Positions 1-7,893 are shown, counted from the first letter of the stretch. The stretch is 13,430 nt of DNA from Clostridia bacterium (GCA_017452335.1 JAFTMP010000139.1:1-13430), one strand, 5' to 3'. Translations and numbers: made by a program. Notes: a model not told the origin generated them from the letters alone.

Positions 1-1
1 C

Positions 2-1204
2 ATCAAGGTTCCGATTCCTGCAGGAACTAAGAAATTAAAGCTGGTGACTGATGGATGCGGATCGAACACAGGCGACCACTCCTCTTGGGGTACGCCTCAG
101 CTCGTTACCGATCCTGATGCACTCAAGGAGTTTAATACCATGAATCTGTCTTCCGAAAAAAATGCTTATCTGAAGGGTACTACTGTTCAGTTGCAGTATT
201 CTTTTAAGGATATCGCAGGCGATGACTTGGTTCCCGATTCCTATAAGTTTGAGTCCAGCAATCCCGAGGTTGCTTCTGTTGATGAAAAAACCGGTGTTGT
301 TACATCCAAGAAAATGGGCACTGTACGCTTCACCCTTACCGCAACCAAGGGAACGATCACCAAAACACAGACGATTGTAATTTCCTTTATGGACGAGGTT
401 ACTCCCCAGCACTTCTCCCTCACCTCTCCCGACGGCAATTTGATCGTCAATGTAGACTACACTGACGAAGGATCTGTATCCTACAGCGTTTCCGATAAGA
501 GCGGACAGGTTGTTGTCGGCACTTCTACCATCGGTATCAATACCGAATACTGCGATTTCTCAAATGCGCTGACTTATAAATCCAAGAGCGGCGTAATTGA
601 GCATAACGACAGCTATACCACCATTTCCGGTAAGAGAAGTGAAGTAACAAACCACTATAATGAAGAAATCTTGTCCTTTACCAAGGATGCTTATTTCTTT
701 GACATCTATCTGCGCGCTTATGATGAAGGCTTCGCTTACCGCTTCGCTATCCGCCGTCAAGACGGAAAAGAAGAAAAGCTGAATGTTGTAGAGGAAACAG
801 GAACATTCAAGATTCCTGCCAAATCCTCCATGTATGCTGAGCTGATCGACACTGTAAACTCCAAGTTCTGCTACGAGTCGGGCTACAGCAATTTCAATGT
901 CAACGATAAGAAATCTTCCTTTGTTTGCTTCCCCACGCTGGTGCGCCTTGCAAACAACGAAGAGAAGACCGATAAATATCTGCTCTTAAATGAGTCTAAT
1001 CTTTATACCGACAGCTATGCAGGCTCTCTCTTAAAGCCCGTTGCTCCCGGTAGCGGAGAATACCAGATTTACTTCGCGCCAGTTAAGGACGACGTGGTGA
1101 TTACAACATCCTTCACCTCTCCTTGGAGATACGGTATTTTTGGTGAGATTGGTGACGTTGTTGAAAGCGATCTGACCGAAAAATTGGCGGATGCCACCGA
1201 CTAG
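2..1204 (+). CDS. GH97 glycoside hydrolase, upstream part (NPCBM end, Big_2, GH97 N-domain), ends at in-frame TAG; 5' partial
   Basis: The frame is open from base 2, so the true start lies outside the window. The first ~35 codons (motif LKLVTDGCGSNTGDHSSWG) match the end of an NPCBM domain, a carbohydrate-binding module of secreted glycosidases. A Big_2-like immunoglobulin fold follows at about 110-400 (SSNPEVASVDEKTGVV). From about 400 to the stop, the sequence (FSLTSPDGNLIVNV, YRFAIRR, SPWRYGIFGE) matches the beta-sandwich N-domain of glycoside hydrolase family 97. The frame stops at TAG 1202-1204, exactly before the family's D-x-SW-x-x-PG segment, which continues in the same frame at 1205. 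I read the two parts as one gene with a single stop codon inside it. Extracellular by architecture; the signal peptide would lie upstream of the window. Domain calls are by motif recognition and are good; whether the protein is made full length is unknown. Confidence 0.85.
   Translation: MKVPIPAGTKKLKLVTDGCGSNTGDHSSWGTPQLVTDPDALKEFNTMNLSSEKNAYLKGTTVQLQYSFKDIAGDDLVPDSYKFESSNPEVASVDEKTGVVTSKKMGTVRFTLTATKGTITKTQTIVISFMDEVTPQHFSLTSPDGNLIVNVDYTDEGSVSYSVSDKSGQVVVGTSTIGINTEYCDFSNALTYKSKSGVIEHNDSYTTISGKRSEVTNHYNEEILSFTKDAYFFDIYLRAYDEGFAYRFAIRRQDGKEEKLNVVEETGTFKIPAKSSMYAELIDTVNSKFCYESGYSNFNVNDKKSSFVCFPTLVRLANNEEKTDKYLLLNESNLYTDSYAGSLLKPVAPGSGEYQIYFAPVKDDVVITTSFTSPWRYGIFGEIGDVVESDLTEKLADATD
1202..1204 (+). 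other. In-frame TAG interrupting the GH97 reading frame
   Basis: The flanking codons read Ala-Thr-Asp-TAG-Asp-Phe-Ser-Trp, without frame change, and both sides align with uninterrupted GH97 proteins. The affected position is a variable residue just before the conserved SW-x-x-PG element. CAG (Gln), AAG (Lys) or GAG (Glu) would each give TAG by one substitution. The other complete genes here end in TAA or TGA, none in TAG. It may be a nonsense mutation, a sequencing or assembly error, or translated amber; the sequence alone does not decide. Confidence 0.9.
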
Positions 1205-3292
1205 GATTTCTCTTGGGTGGTTCCCGGTGTTACCGCATGGATGTGGTTGTCTGAAGGCTATCAAGGTCAGAGAACAGAAGCCACTATTCGTAAATATATT
1301 GATCTGGCAGCAGAAATGGGTTGGAAGTATCTGATCCTTGATGAAGGCTGGCAGCCCAACTCCTCTGTTCCCGGCAAGCGCTATGATGGCTATTTCCCCT
1401 ATTTTGACGAGCTTGTTGAGTATGCAGACAGCAAGGGCGTTGGCTTTATTGCATGGGTACTCAACGCTGACCTGGATACGCCCGAAGAGCTGGATATTTT
1501 AAATGAATGGGCAGCTAAGGGTATTAAGGGTATCAAGGCTGACTTCTTTGATAACGAGAGCCAGGAAACGATCGACAACTACAAGCGGATCTACGAAAGA
1601 TGCGCAGAACTGAAATTGGTTGTTAACTGCCACGGTGCCAATAAGCCTACCGGTGAAAGACGCACCTATCCCAACGTATTTAACCGTGAAGCTGTAAACG
1701 GCGAAGAATACGGTGGATTCTGGGTAGATGCCGCAATGTATTGGGCTTATGCACGAAATGTTGTTGGTCCTATTGATATCACTCCCAGACTGTATCCCAC
1801 TGCTTCCGGCAACACCGTTGGTGTACAGCTTGCATGTAATATCATTTTCGAATCCGGTATGCCTTGTATGGCAAGCGGTGCCGATGACTATCTGAACTTT
1901 AACGCCAAGCTTTTCTATAAGAATCTGCCCGCAGCATGGGATGATATCCACTTTATTGATGGTTCTGTAGGCTCTTGGGTATCCCTTGCCCGCCGTTCCG
2001 GCGATAACTGGTATGCCGCTTCCATGTCTGTTGTCAAGAAAACCAATCTGCAGATGAAGCTGGATTTCTTGGGAGAAGGCAAGTATTATGCGATCATCTA
2101 TAAAGATGCAGATTCCAAAACTGTTGAGGTGGAGTCTAAGCTGGTTACCAGTGCTGATACGCTGACTTATGACCTGCTTGCAAGAGGCGGTTACAGCGTG
2201 AAGTTTATCAAGGCAAACAATGACGGCAAGTATATTCCTTCCGCGATCGTTCCCGATAAGACCGAGATCAACACGATCGTAGGTATCAGACAGACACTGA
2301 ATTATAAGCTGGAAGGTACTGACATTCTCTTTGATACTGTGAAATTTACTAGCTCCGATAGCGAAGTTGTTTCCGTTTCTCAAAACGGTGATATTCTCCC
2401 CTTAAAGTCCGGCAAAGCAACCATTACCATTGCAAGCCTTGCAGATGAAAAGATTTGTACAAAGATCGAGATCAATGTTTCTGCTTCTCCCTTTGTTCAA
2501 AACAATCTGTTTACCTTGAAGGCACAGCAGAACAGCAATGCACTGTCCTTCGTGCTGGATGATGTAAATAAGGTTCAATTGCTTACATCTTTAGGTTCCA
2601 TCAAAGATGGCGATGTAAACGAATTGGTCTATAATTTGCCTAAAGGAAACTTTAAAGTAAAGGTTTCCATTGACGATTACGCGCAGAACACCAGCGTTGG
2701 CGGCGGTGTAGTCATTCACTTGGGTGAAGATAAGTACATTGCGGTTCAGCGTACTTATACTGATCAGTATGCAATTACCTGCATTGGTCAGGGCGTTAAG
2801 ACCGAGGAGATCAAGGACTTCCTTGCAGGCGATAAAAACAAGCCCTACACAGTTACTGTGGAACTGAAGGATGGCGAATTGAAGGTTATCGGCGGGTTCA
2901 CCGATAACAATACCAGAACATTTGCTACTGTAAAGGTGGCTGATTCTGCTGATCTGAGCGTTGGCTTATTTGCAAACACCTCCTCCGATGAGGAAGTACA
3001 AGCATATACCTTCAGTAATTTCACAATTGATGATCAGGTAGTTCCTTTTGCGATCAATACCGATCCCACACCCGAGGATCCCTCCAAGGAAGAGTCTGAT
3101 CAGCCCTCCGTTTCTTCCAAGGTTGAAGAGCCGTCCGACTCCGCTCCCGCTCCTGCTTCTTCTCCCGATAAAGGCGAAAATGACGATGAACCCAAGGAGT
3201 TCCCGACTGGTGCCGTTGTGGCAGGCGTTGCCGCTGTATTGGTTATTGCGGGTATTGCCGTTGCACTTGTACTGATGAAGAAGAAAAAGTAA
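1205..3292 (+). CDS. GH97 glycoside hydrolase, downstream part (catalytic barrel, Big_2, beta-rich module, membrane anchor)
   Basis: This continues the preceding frame directly after the TAG; a separate start could be GTG at 1217, with only a weak AGGAT upstream. It opens with DFSWVVPGVTAWMW, the start of the GH97 catalytic barrel, then YLILDEGW, GIKADFFD, VNCHGANKPTGERRTYPN and REAVNGEEY. The Asp at 1541-1543 sits where retaining GH97 enzymes (alpha-galactosidase type) carry the nucleophile, so a retaining alpha-glycosidase is more likely than a SusB-like inverting one (inference). The barrel and C-terminal beta domain end near 2230; a second Big_2-like domain spans about 2230-2490, an unidentified beta-rich, possibly concanavalin-like module about 2490-3030, and a Pro/Ser/Glu linker about 3055-3200. 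The C-terminus is a hydrophobic helix followed by KKKK without LPXTG, so the enzyme should be held in the cell membrane facing outward. Stop is TAA. Confidence 0.85.
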   Translation, partial: DFSWVVPGVTAWMWLSEGYQGQRTEATIRKYIDLAAEMGWKYLILDEGWQPNSSVPGKRYDGYFPYFDELVEYADSKGVGFIAWVLNADLDTPEELDILNEWAAKGIKGIKADFFDNESQETIDNYKRIYERCAELKLVVNCHGANKPTGERRTYPNVFNREAVNGEEYGGFWVDAAMYWAYARNVVGPIDITPRLYPTASGNTVGVQLACNIIFESGMPCMASGADDYLNFNAKLFYKNLPAAWDDIHFIDGSVGSWVSLARRSGDNWYAASMSVVKKTNLQMKLDFLGEGKYYAIIYKDADSKTVEVESKLVTSADTLTYDLLARGGYSVKFIKANNDGKYIPSAIVPDKTEINTIVGIRQTLNYKLEGTDILFDTVKFTSSDSEVVSVSQNGDILPLKSGKATITIASLADEKICTKIEINVSASPFVQNNLFTLKAQQNSNALSFVLDDVNKVQLLTSLGSIKDGDVNELVYNLPKGNFKVKVSIDDYAQNTSVGGGVVIHLGEDKYIAVQRTYTDQYAITCIGQGVKTEEIKDFLAGDKNKPYTVTVELKDGELKVIGGFTDNNTRTFATVKVADSADLSVGLFANTSSDEEVQAYTFSNFTIDDQVVPFAINTDPTPEDPSKEESDQPSVSSKVEEPSDSAPAPASSPDKGENDDEPKEFPTGAVVAGVAAVLVIAGIAVALVLMKKKK

Positions 3293-3316
3293 GCTTTAAA
3301 ATCAAAACAGCAATAG

Positions 3317-3350
3317 GGGAGGTGTCGTGAAAACACGACACCTCTCATTT
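3317..3350 (+). terminator. Intrinsic terminator after the GH97 gene
   Basis: An 11-bp perfect stem (3319-3329 with 3334-3344), extendable to 13 bp with one G-U pair, closes on an AAAA loop and is followed by TCTCATTTT. It ends the GH97 transcript. It also contains the GTG at 3327 that would otherwise look like an upstream start of the next gene. The cca start codon follows only 22 bases after the stem, so cca must rely on readthrough or on a promoter inside the GH97 3' end. Confidence 0.85.
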
Positions 3351-3368
3351 TGGAAGGGAGTTTGTTTC

Positions 3369-4679
3369 ATGACTGCCGCAATGCAAATATTGAAAAAATT
3401 AGAGGACTCAGGGAAGGAAGGATATTTGGTTGGCGGGTGCGTAAGAGATCTACTGCTTGATAAAGTGCCTCATGACTATGATATCACCACCAATGCCTTG
3501 CCCGGTGAGATCAAAGAGATCTTCTCGGATTTTCGTGTGATCGAGACGGGAATACAGCATGGTACGCTTACCGTTCTTTGCGAAGACCAACCGTTTGAGG
3601 TCACTACTTACCGCACGGATGGTCTATACAGTGATGGCAGACATCCGGACCAAGTGATTTTCTCAACCTCAATTAAAGAGGATTTAAAGAGAAGAGACTT
3701 CACGATCAACGCAATGGCGATGGATATGGCAGGTATTATAATTGATCCGTATGGCGGCAGGGAAGACCTGAAATCCGGTATCATTCGAGCAGTCGGAGAT
3801 CCCGAAGAACGTTTTACGGAGGATGCTCTGCGCATTTTGCGCGCACTGCGTTTTTCGTCAGTTTTGCAATTCAGAATAGAGAAGCGCACTGCCGATGCCG
3901 CAAAAAGACTTTGTTCGCGCTTGAAGCATGTTTCAAAAGAGCGGTGTTTTTCAGAAATAAAAAAAACAGTTTGCGGAAAAGGCATTCGAGAAGTGCTTTG
4001 CACTTTTCCCGAGATTTTTGCAGAGGTCGTTCCGGAAATTAGCCAAATGATCTCTTTTGATCAAAATAATCCCCATCACTGCCACGATCTTTTAACGCAC
4101 ACGGCATTGGCTATTGAGGCTGCTCCCGCCGATCCTGCGCTGCGCATTGCAGCACTCTTTCACGATATCGGAAAACCGTTTACCCAAGTAACAGATGCAG
4201 AGGGCATATCACATTATTACGGTCACGCCTCCAAAAGCCGCGAAATCGCACAGCGCGCATTACAGGAGTTAAAAGCCGACCGCGCACTTACCGAAAAGGT
4301 CCTTTTCCTTGTTTCGCATCACGACTCTCCGGCAGAAACAAGTAAAGAACAAGTCGCTAAAAGACTTCGACGCCACGGTATCGAATGCTATCGACAGCTC
4401 GTAGCTTTGCGAAGAGCAGACAATATGGGACAGGCGCCGGAGTATCATCGTACAGCGTTGCACGATCAATGCCTTTCATGGGTAGAAGAACTCAAAGAAG
4501 AAGGACGGTGTCTGAGTTTAAGAACTCTTGATATAAACGGAAACGATCTGATTGCTCTCGGCTTTGAAAAGGGACCTGCCATTGGTAAGATGCTGGAGGA
4601 GATTTTGGAGCTTGTTTCAGAAGGAAAACTTCCCAATTCACGCGATTTGTTATTAGAATACGCTTCGAGTTCGAAGTAA
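3369..4679 (+). CDS. cca: CCA tRNA nucleotidyltransferase (class II, with HD domain)
   Basis: The product adds or repairs the 3'-CCA end of tRNAs in the cytoplasm, using CTP and ATP without a nucleic-acid template. The 436-residue protein has the class II polymerase-beta head: GGCVRD at residues 22-27, the metal-binding DYD at 36-38, RRDFTINA at 108-115 and the base-recognition EDALR motif at 151-155. A C-terminal HD domain (ALFHDIGKP, later SHHDSP) follows, as in many clostridial members, and may carry phosphohydrolase activity. I chose ATG 3369, preceded by GGAAGGGAG eight bases upstream, rather than GTG 3327, which lies inside the upstream terminator stem. It ends with TAA just before its own terminator. 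Class II enzymes specialised for only CC- or A-addition exist, but the intact motifs favour full CCA addition. Confidence 0.95.
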   Translation: MTAAMQILKKLEDSGKEGYLVGGCVRDLLLDKVPHDYDITTNALPGEIKEIFSDFRVIETGIQHGTLTVLCEDQPFEVTTYRTDGLYSDGRHPDQVIFSTSIKEDLKRRDFTINAMAMDMAGIIIDPYGGREDLKSGIIRAVGDPEERFTEDALRILRALRFSSVLQFRIEKRTADAAKRLCSRLKHVSKERCFSEIKKTVCGKGIREVLCTFPEIFAEVVPEISQMISFDQNNPHHCHDLLTHTALAIEAAPADPALRIAALFHDIGKPFTQVTDAEGISHYYGHASKSREIAQRALQELKADRALTEKVLFLVSHHDSPAETSKEQVAKRLRRHGIECYRQLVALRRADNMGQAPEYHRTALHDQCLSWVEELKEEGRCLSLRTLDINGNDLIALGFEKGPAIGKMLEEILELVSEGKLPNSRDLLLEYASSSK

Positions 4680-4682
4680 AAC

Positions 4683-4716
4683 AAAAGGTTGACTAAAACA
4701 AGTCAACCTTTTCTTG
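4683..4716 (+). terminator. Intrinsic terminator after cca
   Basis: A perfect 12-bp stem (AAAAGGTTGACT at 4683-4694 with AGTCAACCTTTT at 4701-4712) and a 6-base loop begin four bases past the cca stop codon. The T run at its end abuts the -35 element of the next promoter, so the boundary between the two transcription units is very compact. Confidence 0.9.
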
Positions 4717-4742
4717 ACAGAAACATAAAACTATGCTACAAT
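4714..4742 (+). promoter_or_regulatory. Strong sigma-A promoter for the Lit-like gene
   Basis: A perfect TTGACA -35 box (4714-4719), a 17-base spacer and TACAAT (4737-4742) with an upstream TG giving an extended -10. The predicted start near 4749 leaves a leader of about 19 bases containing AAGGAGGG (4756-4763), which rules out the GTG at 4747 as start codon. Confidence 0.88.
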
Positions 4743-4767
4743 AAGCGTGTTTGTTAAGGAGGGAGCT

Positions 4768-5472
4768 ATGAACGCATCAAATACACCCAAATCAAAAAAA
4801 TGGTATGATACCGTCTTTGCCTTGCTGTTGGCTTTGGCAATGTTTCTGCTCTTTGTTTCTTCATCTGTCTTTCTGACCCTTGCTTTTCGTCCGTTATACT
4901 ATCTGGATATCAAGCTTCTTGACATTGCAGAAACATCGGGCTTTGAAAAAGAGGAGATCAAAGCCAATTATGACGCTTTGATCGACTATAACCTTCCGCT
5001 ATCTGATGGAGAACTTGTTTTTCCAAGCGATAATATGATGTCTGAAACCGCACAGATCCATTTTGAGGAAGTGAAAGATATTTTTGATCTGTTTAAGGTC
5101 ATGGCGCTGGTACTGCTTCCTGTTTGTATAGCGGGGATATATTACTTTTATATCAAAAAGAGGACGGACTATCTTCTTTATACAGGGATCGTAACTGTAA
5201 CGCTTCCTGTTGTCGTGGGATCTCTGATTGCGCTAAACTGGCAAAAGGTCTTTATACTGTTTCACGAAATTGCCTTTGACAATGATTACTGGATCTTTGA
5301 TCCGTACGAGGATCTGGTTATTACAATTTTGCCGGATGCATTCTTTATGCACTGTGCGATTATGATCATCTCTTTGGTACTGCTCGGCGGCGGAGCATGC
5401 ACAGCGCTGTATATTCGCTCAAAAAAGAACAAACCCAAAACAATCGAACAGCAACCAACTATCGACGAATAA
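4768..5472 (+). CDS. lit: Lit-like lipoprotein intramolecular transacylase (DUF1461 / TIGR01906 membrane protein)
   Basis: This 234-residue protein has about four membrane helices (near 15-39, 109-128, 134-156 and 195-217) and matches the TIGR01906/DUF1461 family of low-GC Gram-positive bacteria. Characterised members (Lit) move an acyl chain within diacylglyceryl lipoproteins to the N-terminal cysteine, giving lyso-form lipoproteins on the outer face of the membrane. Visible signatures are YDALIDY (68-74), a polar loop with FPS (85-87) and SETAQIH (His98), and FHEIAFDNDYW (His166); these histidines are the likely functional residues (inference). ATG 4768 was chosen because AAGGAGGG lies just upstream and the promoter would start transcription after the alternative GTG. 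It is a single-gene unit with its own promoter and terminator. The family assignment is good; transacylase activity is by family only. Confidence 0.75.
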   Translation: MNASNTPKSKKWYDTVFALLLALAMFLLFVSSSVFLTLAFRPLYYLDIKLLDIAETSGFEKEEIKANYDALIDYNLPLSDGELVFPSDNMMSETAQIHFEEVKDIFDLFKVMALVLLPVCIAGIYYFYIKKRTDYLLYTGIVTVTLPVVVGSLIALNWQKVFILFHEIAFDNDYWIFDPYEDLVITILPDAFFMHCAIMIISLVLLGGGACTALYIRSKKNKPKTIEQQPTIDE

Positions 5473-5483
5473 CCGTTTAAAAC

Positions 5484-5519
5484 AAGCCTGACAGACACGC
5501 TGTCAGGCTTTCTTTCATT
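5484..5519. terminator. Terminator between convergent genes
   Basis: A perfect 11-bp stem (5484-5494 with 5500-5510) with a five-base ACACG loop is followed by TTCTTTC on the + strand, ending the lit transcript. On the other strand the stem is followed by a T-containing stretch, so it can also serve the convergent gene, whose stop codon is at 5519-5521. Confidence 0.85.
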
Positions 5520-6388
5520 CACAGTGACAATGTGCTCTTTGAAAGAATCGCATTATCACATTCCTCAAGTACTTGCACGTCTGCCGCAATGATATAGAAG
5601 AACACGCTTGTTTTCTTTTCTTCAATGTATTTTCCATACATTCTGCCATACATTTTTACTGGCGCAAACGGCTCCTCAAATGCAAAATTTGGAATACCAT
5701 ATTGCAAATATGACTGCGCAAAGGAACTTTTTTCATGAGCACAGCCGCTTACTGTCAGCTCTGCATCAATTTTGTACCAGCCATTACTTCCTGCATAAGT
5801 TATGTTTTCTTCGTGATTAGTCGCCTTAAAATCGAAAACAAAGTCCTCATAAGACAGCCCGAAGTCTGAAAGCACAAGAGTTTTATAATCATATTTTGCA
5901 ACAGCCGCAGTATCTTCTTCATTTACACCAACGATCCTACCGTCTTCATCTGTAATGAAGCCGTAAGGCTCATTACTCTTTACAAGGTAAGCGCCGTAAA
6001 AGCTGCTGTAATAAGGGCTTTCGGGATCGTATAGCTTGCTGCATCCTTTTATCGGAGAAAAAGCAGGAAAGTTATAGAGAATGGTAAGAGAACAGTCCTT
6101 TCGTACGCTGTATCCAAATGAATTGCCCGGATGAAAAGTCATTACAAAGGGAAACCAGTCGCTTTTGAGAGTGGAAAGACCACCCGGAATGTGCAGATCA
6201 ATATTCTCGCTTACAAGCAGTGAGTCTTTTTCGCAAATGTCACTGTATACCGCCATGATCCCCATGCTATAAAATACACGAACGAAGGGACCTGTGAGCA
6301 GGAGCGTTAAAGCAAGCAGGGAAGCGGTAAAAACAATCAGTATCCAATCAAGTCTACTGAGCTTACTATGATTTTTTTGATAGTTCAT
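5519..6388 (-). CDS. Membrane-anchored protein of unknown function
   Basis: I do not recognise this 289-residue protein. A basic N-terminus (MNYQKNHSKLSRLD) leads into one hydrophobic helix at about 14-33, followed by a long polar, aromatic-rich region (many Tyr, Phe and Ser), so it should be anchored in the membrane with its bulk outside the cell. There is no lipobox cysteine and no catalytic motif I can name; EDGRIVGVNEED (about 148-159) has the look of a small beta-hairpin. The start at ATG 6388 has GGGAGAAAG directly upstream; the earlier in-frame ATG at 6424 lies within the hairpin loop after oadA and is rejected. Only about 16 bases separate that hairpin from this start, so there is no room for a promoter in between. 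Stop is TGA. It is the last gene on the strand carrying the decarboxylase operon. Confidence 0.75.
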   Translation of the reverse strand: MNYQKNHSKLSRLDWILIVFTASLLALTLLLTGPFVRVFYSMGIMAVYSDICEKDSLLVSENIDLHIPGGLSTLKSDWFPFVMTFHPGNSFGYSVRKDCSLTILYNFPAFSPIKGCSKLYDPESPYYSSFYGAYLVKSNEPYGFITDEDGRIVGVNEEDTAAVAKYDYKTLVLSDFGLSYEDFVFDFKATNHEENITYAGSNGWYKIDAELTVSGCAHEKSSFAQSYLQYGIPNFAFEEPFAPVKMYGRMYGKYIEEKKTSVFFYIIAADVQVLEECDNAILSKSTLSL

Positions 6389-6398
6389 CTTTCTCCCA

Positions 6399-6433
6399 TA
6401 AAGAATTTGGCAGTTGCATCGCAACTGCCAAAT
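6399..6433 (-). terminator. Hairpin after oadA (terminator or 5' hairpin of the next gene)
   Basis: A perfect 13-bp stem (6405-6417 with 6421-6433) with a three-base loop begins about 20 bases after the oadA stop. Read on the minus strand it is followed by TCTTTATGGG, a poor T tract. It may act as a partial terminator between oadA and the unknown membrane protein, or as a stabilising 5' hairpin. Confidence 0.7.
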
Positions 6434-6452
6434 CTATTATTGTCCGTCAGAA

Positions 6453-7868
6453 TTATACTGTGTGGATCTTTGCCTTTTTATCCGCAGTGCCTTCATCCAG
6501 GTTCAGCTTTGCAGCCTTTCTGTTATCGAAGAACTTGGTAGCAACCTGTTCAAACAATGCGTAGGAAAGCACGTCCTCTTCCTGTTCTGCATAGGGAGCA
6601 ACCTTCTTTTTCAGATCCTCAAGCTCGGGCTTAAGCAGATCTGCAGGACGGCAGGTGATAGGCTTCTCATCACCCAGAATCTTCTTCTGGAATGCAGGAT
6701 CAATCGGAACAGCGGGTCTACCATATTCGCCCTTGATCATTGCTTTAAATTCCTTGGTAACAGACTTATAACGCTCACCGTAGATCACGTTCATAACTGC
6801 CTGGGTACCAACGATCTGGGAGGAGGGGGTAACCAGAGGAGGATAACCCGCGTCAGCACGAACTCTCGGAACCTCTTCAAGGCATTCCTGGAGCTTATCA
6901 GACTTGCCCATCTGTGCAAGCTGGGAGATCAAGTTCGAAAGCATGCCGCCAGGAACTTGATAAAGCAGGGTGTTGGCGTCAACCTTCAGCACCTTGGGAT
7001 TGAGCAGACCATTTGCCAGATACTTTTCACGAAGAGTGGTAAAGTACTTGGAGATTACGTCCAGCTTCTTCAAATCAAGACCGGTATCATAAGGTGTACC
7101 TTCAAGAGCTGCTACGATGGGCTCTGTAGCAGGCTGAGAGGTACCAAGTGCCAAGGGAGAAATTGCAGTGTCCACAATGTCGCAACCTGCTTCAATTGCC
7201 TTCAGAGTGGTCATAGAAGCAAGACCTGCGGTGTAGTGGGTGTGCAATTCAACGGGCAGATCGGGGAAGTTGCTCTTAATTGCCTTTACAAGCACTTCTG
7301 CATCGTAGGGCTTTAAAAGACCAGCCATATCCTTGATACAGATAGAGTCAACACCCATATCAACGAGCTGCTTCGTATAGTTTACATAATAATCGGTGGT
7401 GAAGATGGGACCTGTAGTATAGGAAAGTGCAACCTGTACATGTCCCTTACCGCTCTGCGCGCGCTCACGGTTGGTTGCCTTGATGGCAGTCTCCAGGTTT
7501 CTTGCATCGTTGAGCGCATCGAAAACTCTGATGATATCAATACCGTTGGAGATAGACTTCTGTACGAAGTATTCTACAACGTCGTCAGAATAGTGACGGT
7601 AGCCAAGAATGTTCTGACCGCGGAAAAGCATCTGAAGATTGGTATTCTTTGCTACATCACGGATCTTGCGCAGTCTCTGCCAAGGATCTTCATTCAAGAA
7701 GCGCAGGCAGGCATCAAAGGTAGCACCACCCCATACTTCCAGGGAGTGATAGCCCACTTCGTCCATCTCTTTCAAAATGGGAAGCATCTCTTCAGTGGTC
7801 ATTCTGGTAGCAATCAGAGACTGATGAGAGTCACGAAGAGCAGTTTCAGTAATTTTTACTTTTGCCAT
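6453..7868 (-). CDS. oadA: OadA-type carboxyltransferase (oxaloacetate decarboxylase alpha / pyruvate carboxylase B / 5S transcarboxylase)
   Basis: The product moves carboxylate between an oxoacid (oxaloacetate/pyruvate) and biotin. The 471-residue protein begins with the family signature ITETALRDSHQSL (metal ligand Asp13), then RGQNILGYRHY (83-93), the carbamylated-lysine motif CIKDMAG (Lys179) and the metal ligands HTH (His209, His211). The conserved C-terminal region has VPGGMLSN and YGRPAVPID. Full-length alpha subunits carry a biotinyl domain at the C-terminus; this one ends before it, like the 5S subunit, and the biotin carrier is a separate operon gene at 9444-9833. AGAAAGGAAT lies about nine bases before ATG 7868, and oadB ends 25 bases upstream, so the two are co-transcribed. 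Stop is TAA. Decarboxylase, transcarboxylase and pyruvate carboxylase B roles cannot be separated by sequence; context favours a membrane complex with OadB. Confidence 0.93.
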   Translation of the reverse strand: MAKVKITETALRDSHQSLIATRMTTEEMLPILKEMDEVGYHSLEVWGGATFDACLRFLNEDPWQRLRKIRDVAKNTNLQMLFRGQNILGYRHYSDDVVEYFVQKSISNGIDIIRVFDALNDARNLETAIKATNRERAQSGKGHVQVALSYTTGPIFTTDYYVNYTKQLVDMGVDSICIKDMAGLLKPYDAEVLVKAIKSNFPDLPVELHTHYTAGLASMTTLKAIEAGCDIVDTAISPLALGTSQPATEPIVAALEGTPYDTGLDLKKLDVISKYFTTLREKYLANGLLNPKVLKVDANTLLYQVPGGMLSNLISQLAQMGKSDKLQECLEEVPRVRADAGYPPLVTPSSQIVGTQAVMNVIYGERYKSVTKEFKAMIKGEYGRPAVPIDPAFQKKILGDEKPITCRPADLLKPELEDLKKKVAPYAEQEEDVLSYALFEQVATKFFDNRKAAKLNLDEGTADKKAKIHTV

Positions 7869-7893
7869 TGGTATTCTATTCCTTTCTGATTAC

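Noticed and set aside
3200..3292. LPXTG-type sortase signal at the GH97 C-terminus (EFPTGA before the helix)
   Set aside because: It lacks the five-residue LPXTG pattern; a plain membrane anchor with KKKK fits better.
3327..3368. GTG at 3327 as start of the CCA nucleotidyltransferase
   Set aside because: It lies inside the strong terminator stem and adds 14 residues unlike the family; ATG 3369 has a clear ribosome site.
4747..4767. GTG at 4747 as start of the Lit-like gene
   Set aside because: It lies at or before the predicted transcription start and upstream of the AAGGAGGG site that serves ATG 4768.
6414..7316. 300-codon open frame on the + strand opposite oadA
   Set aside because: It mirrors the conserved oadA gene and begins in the hairpin; no family resemblance.
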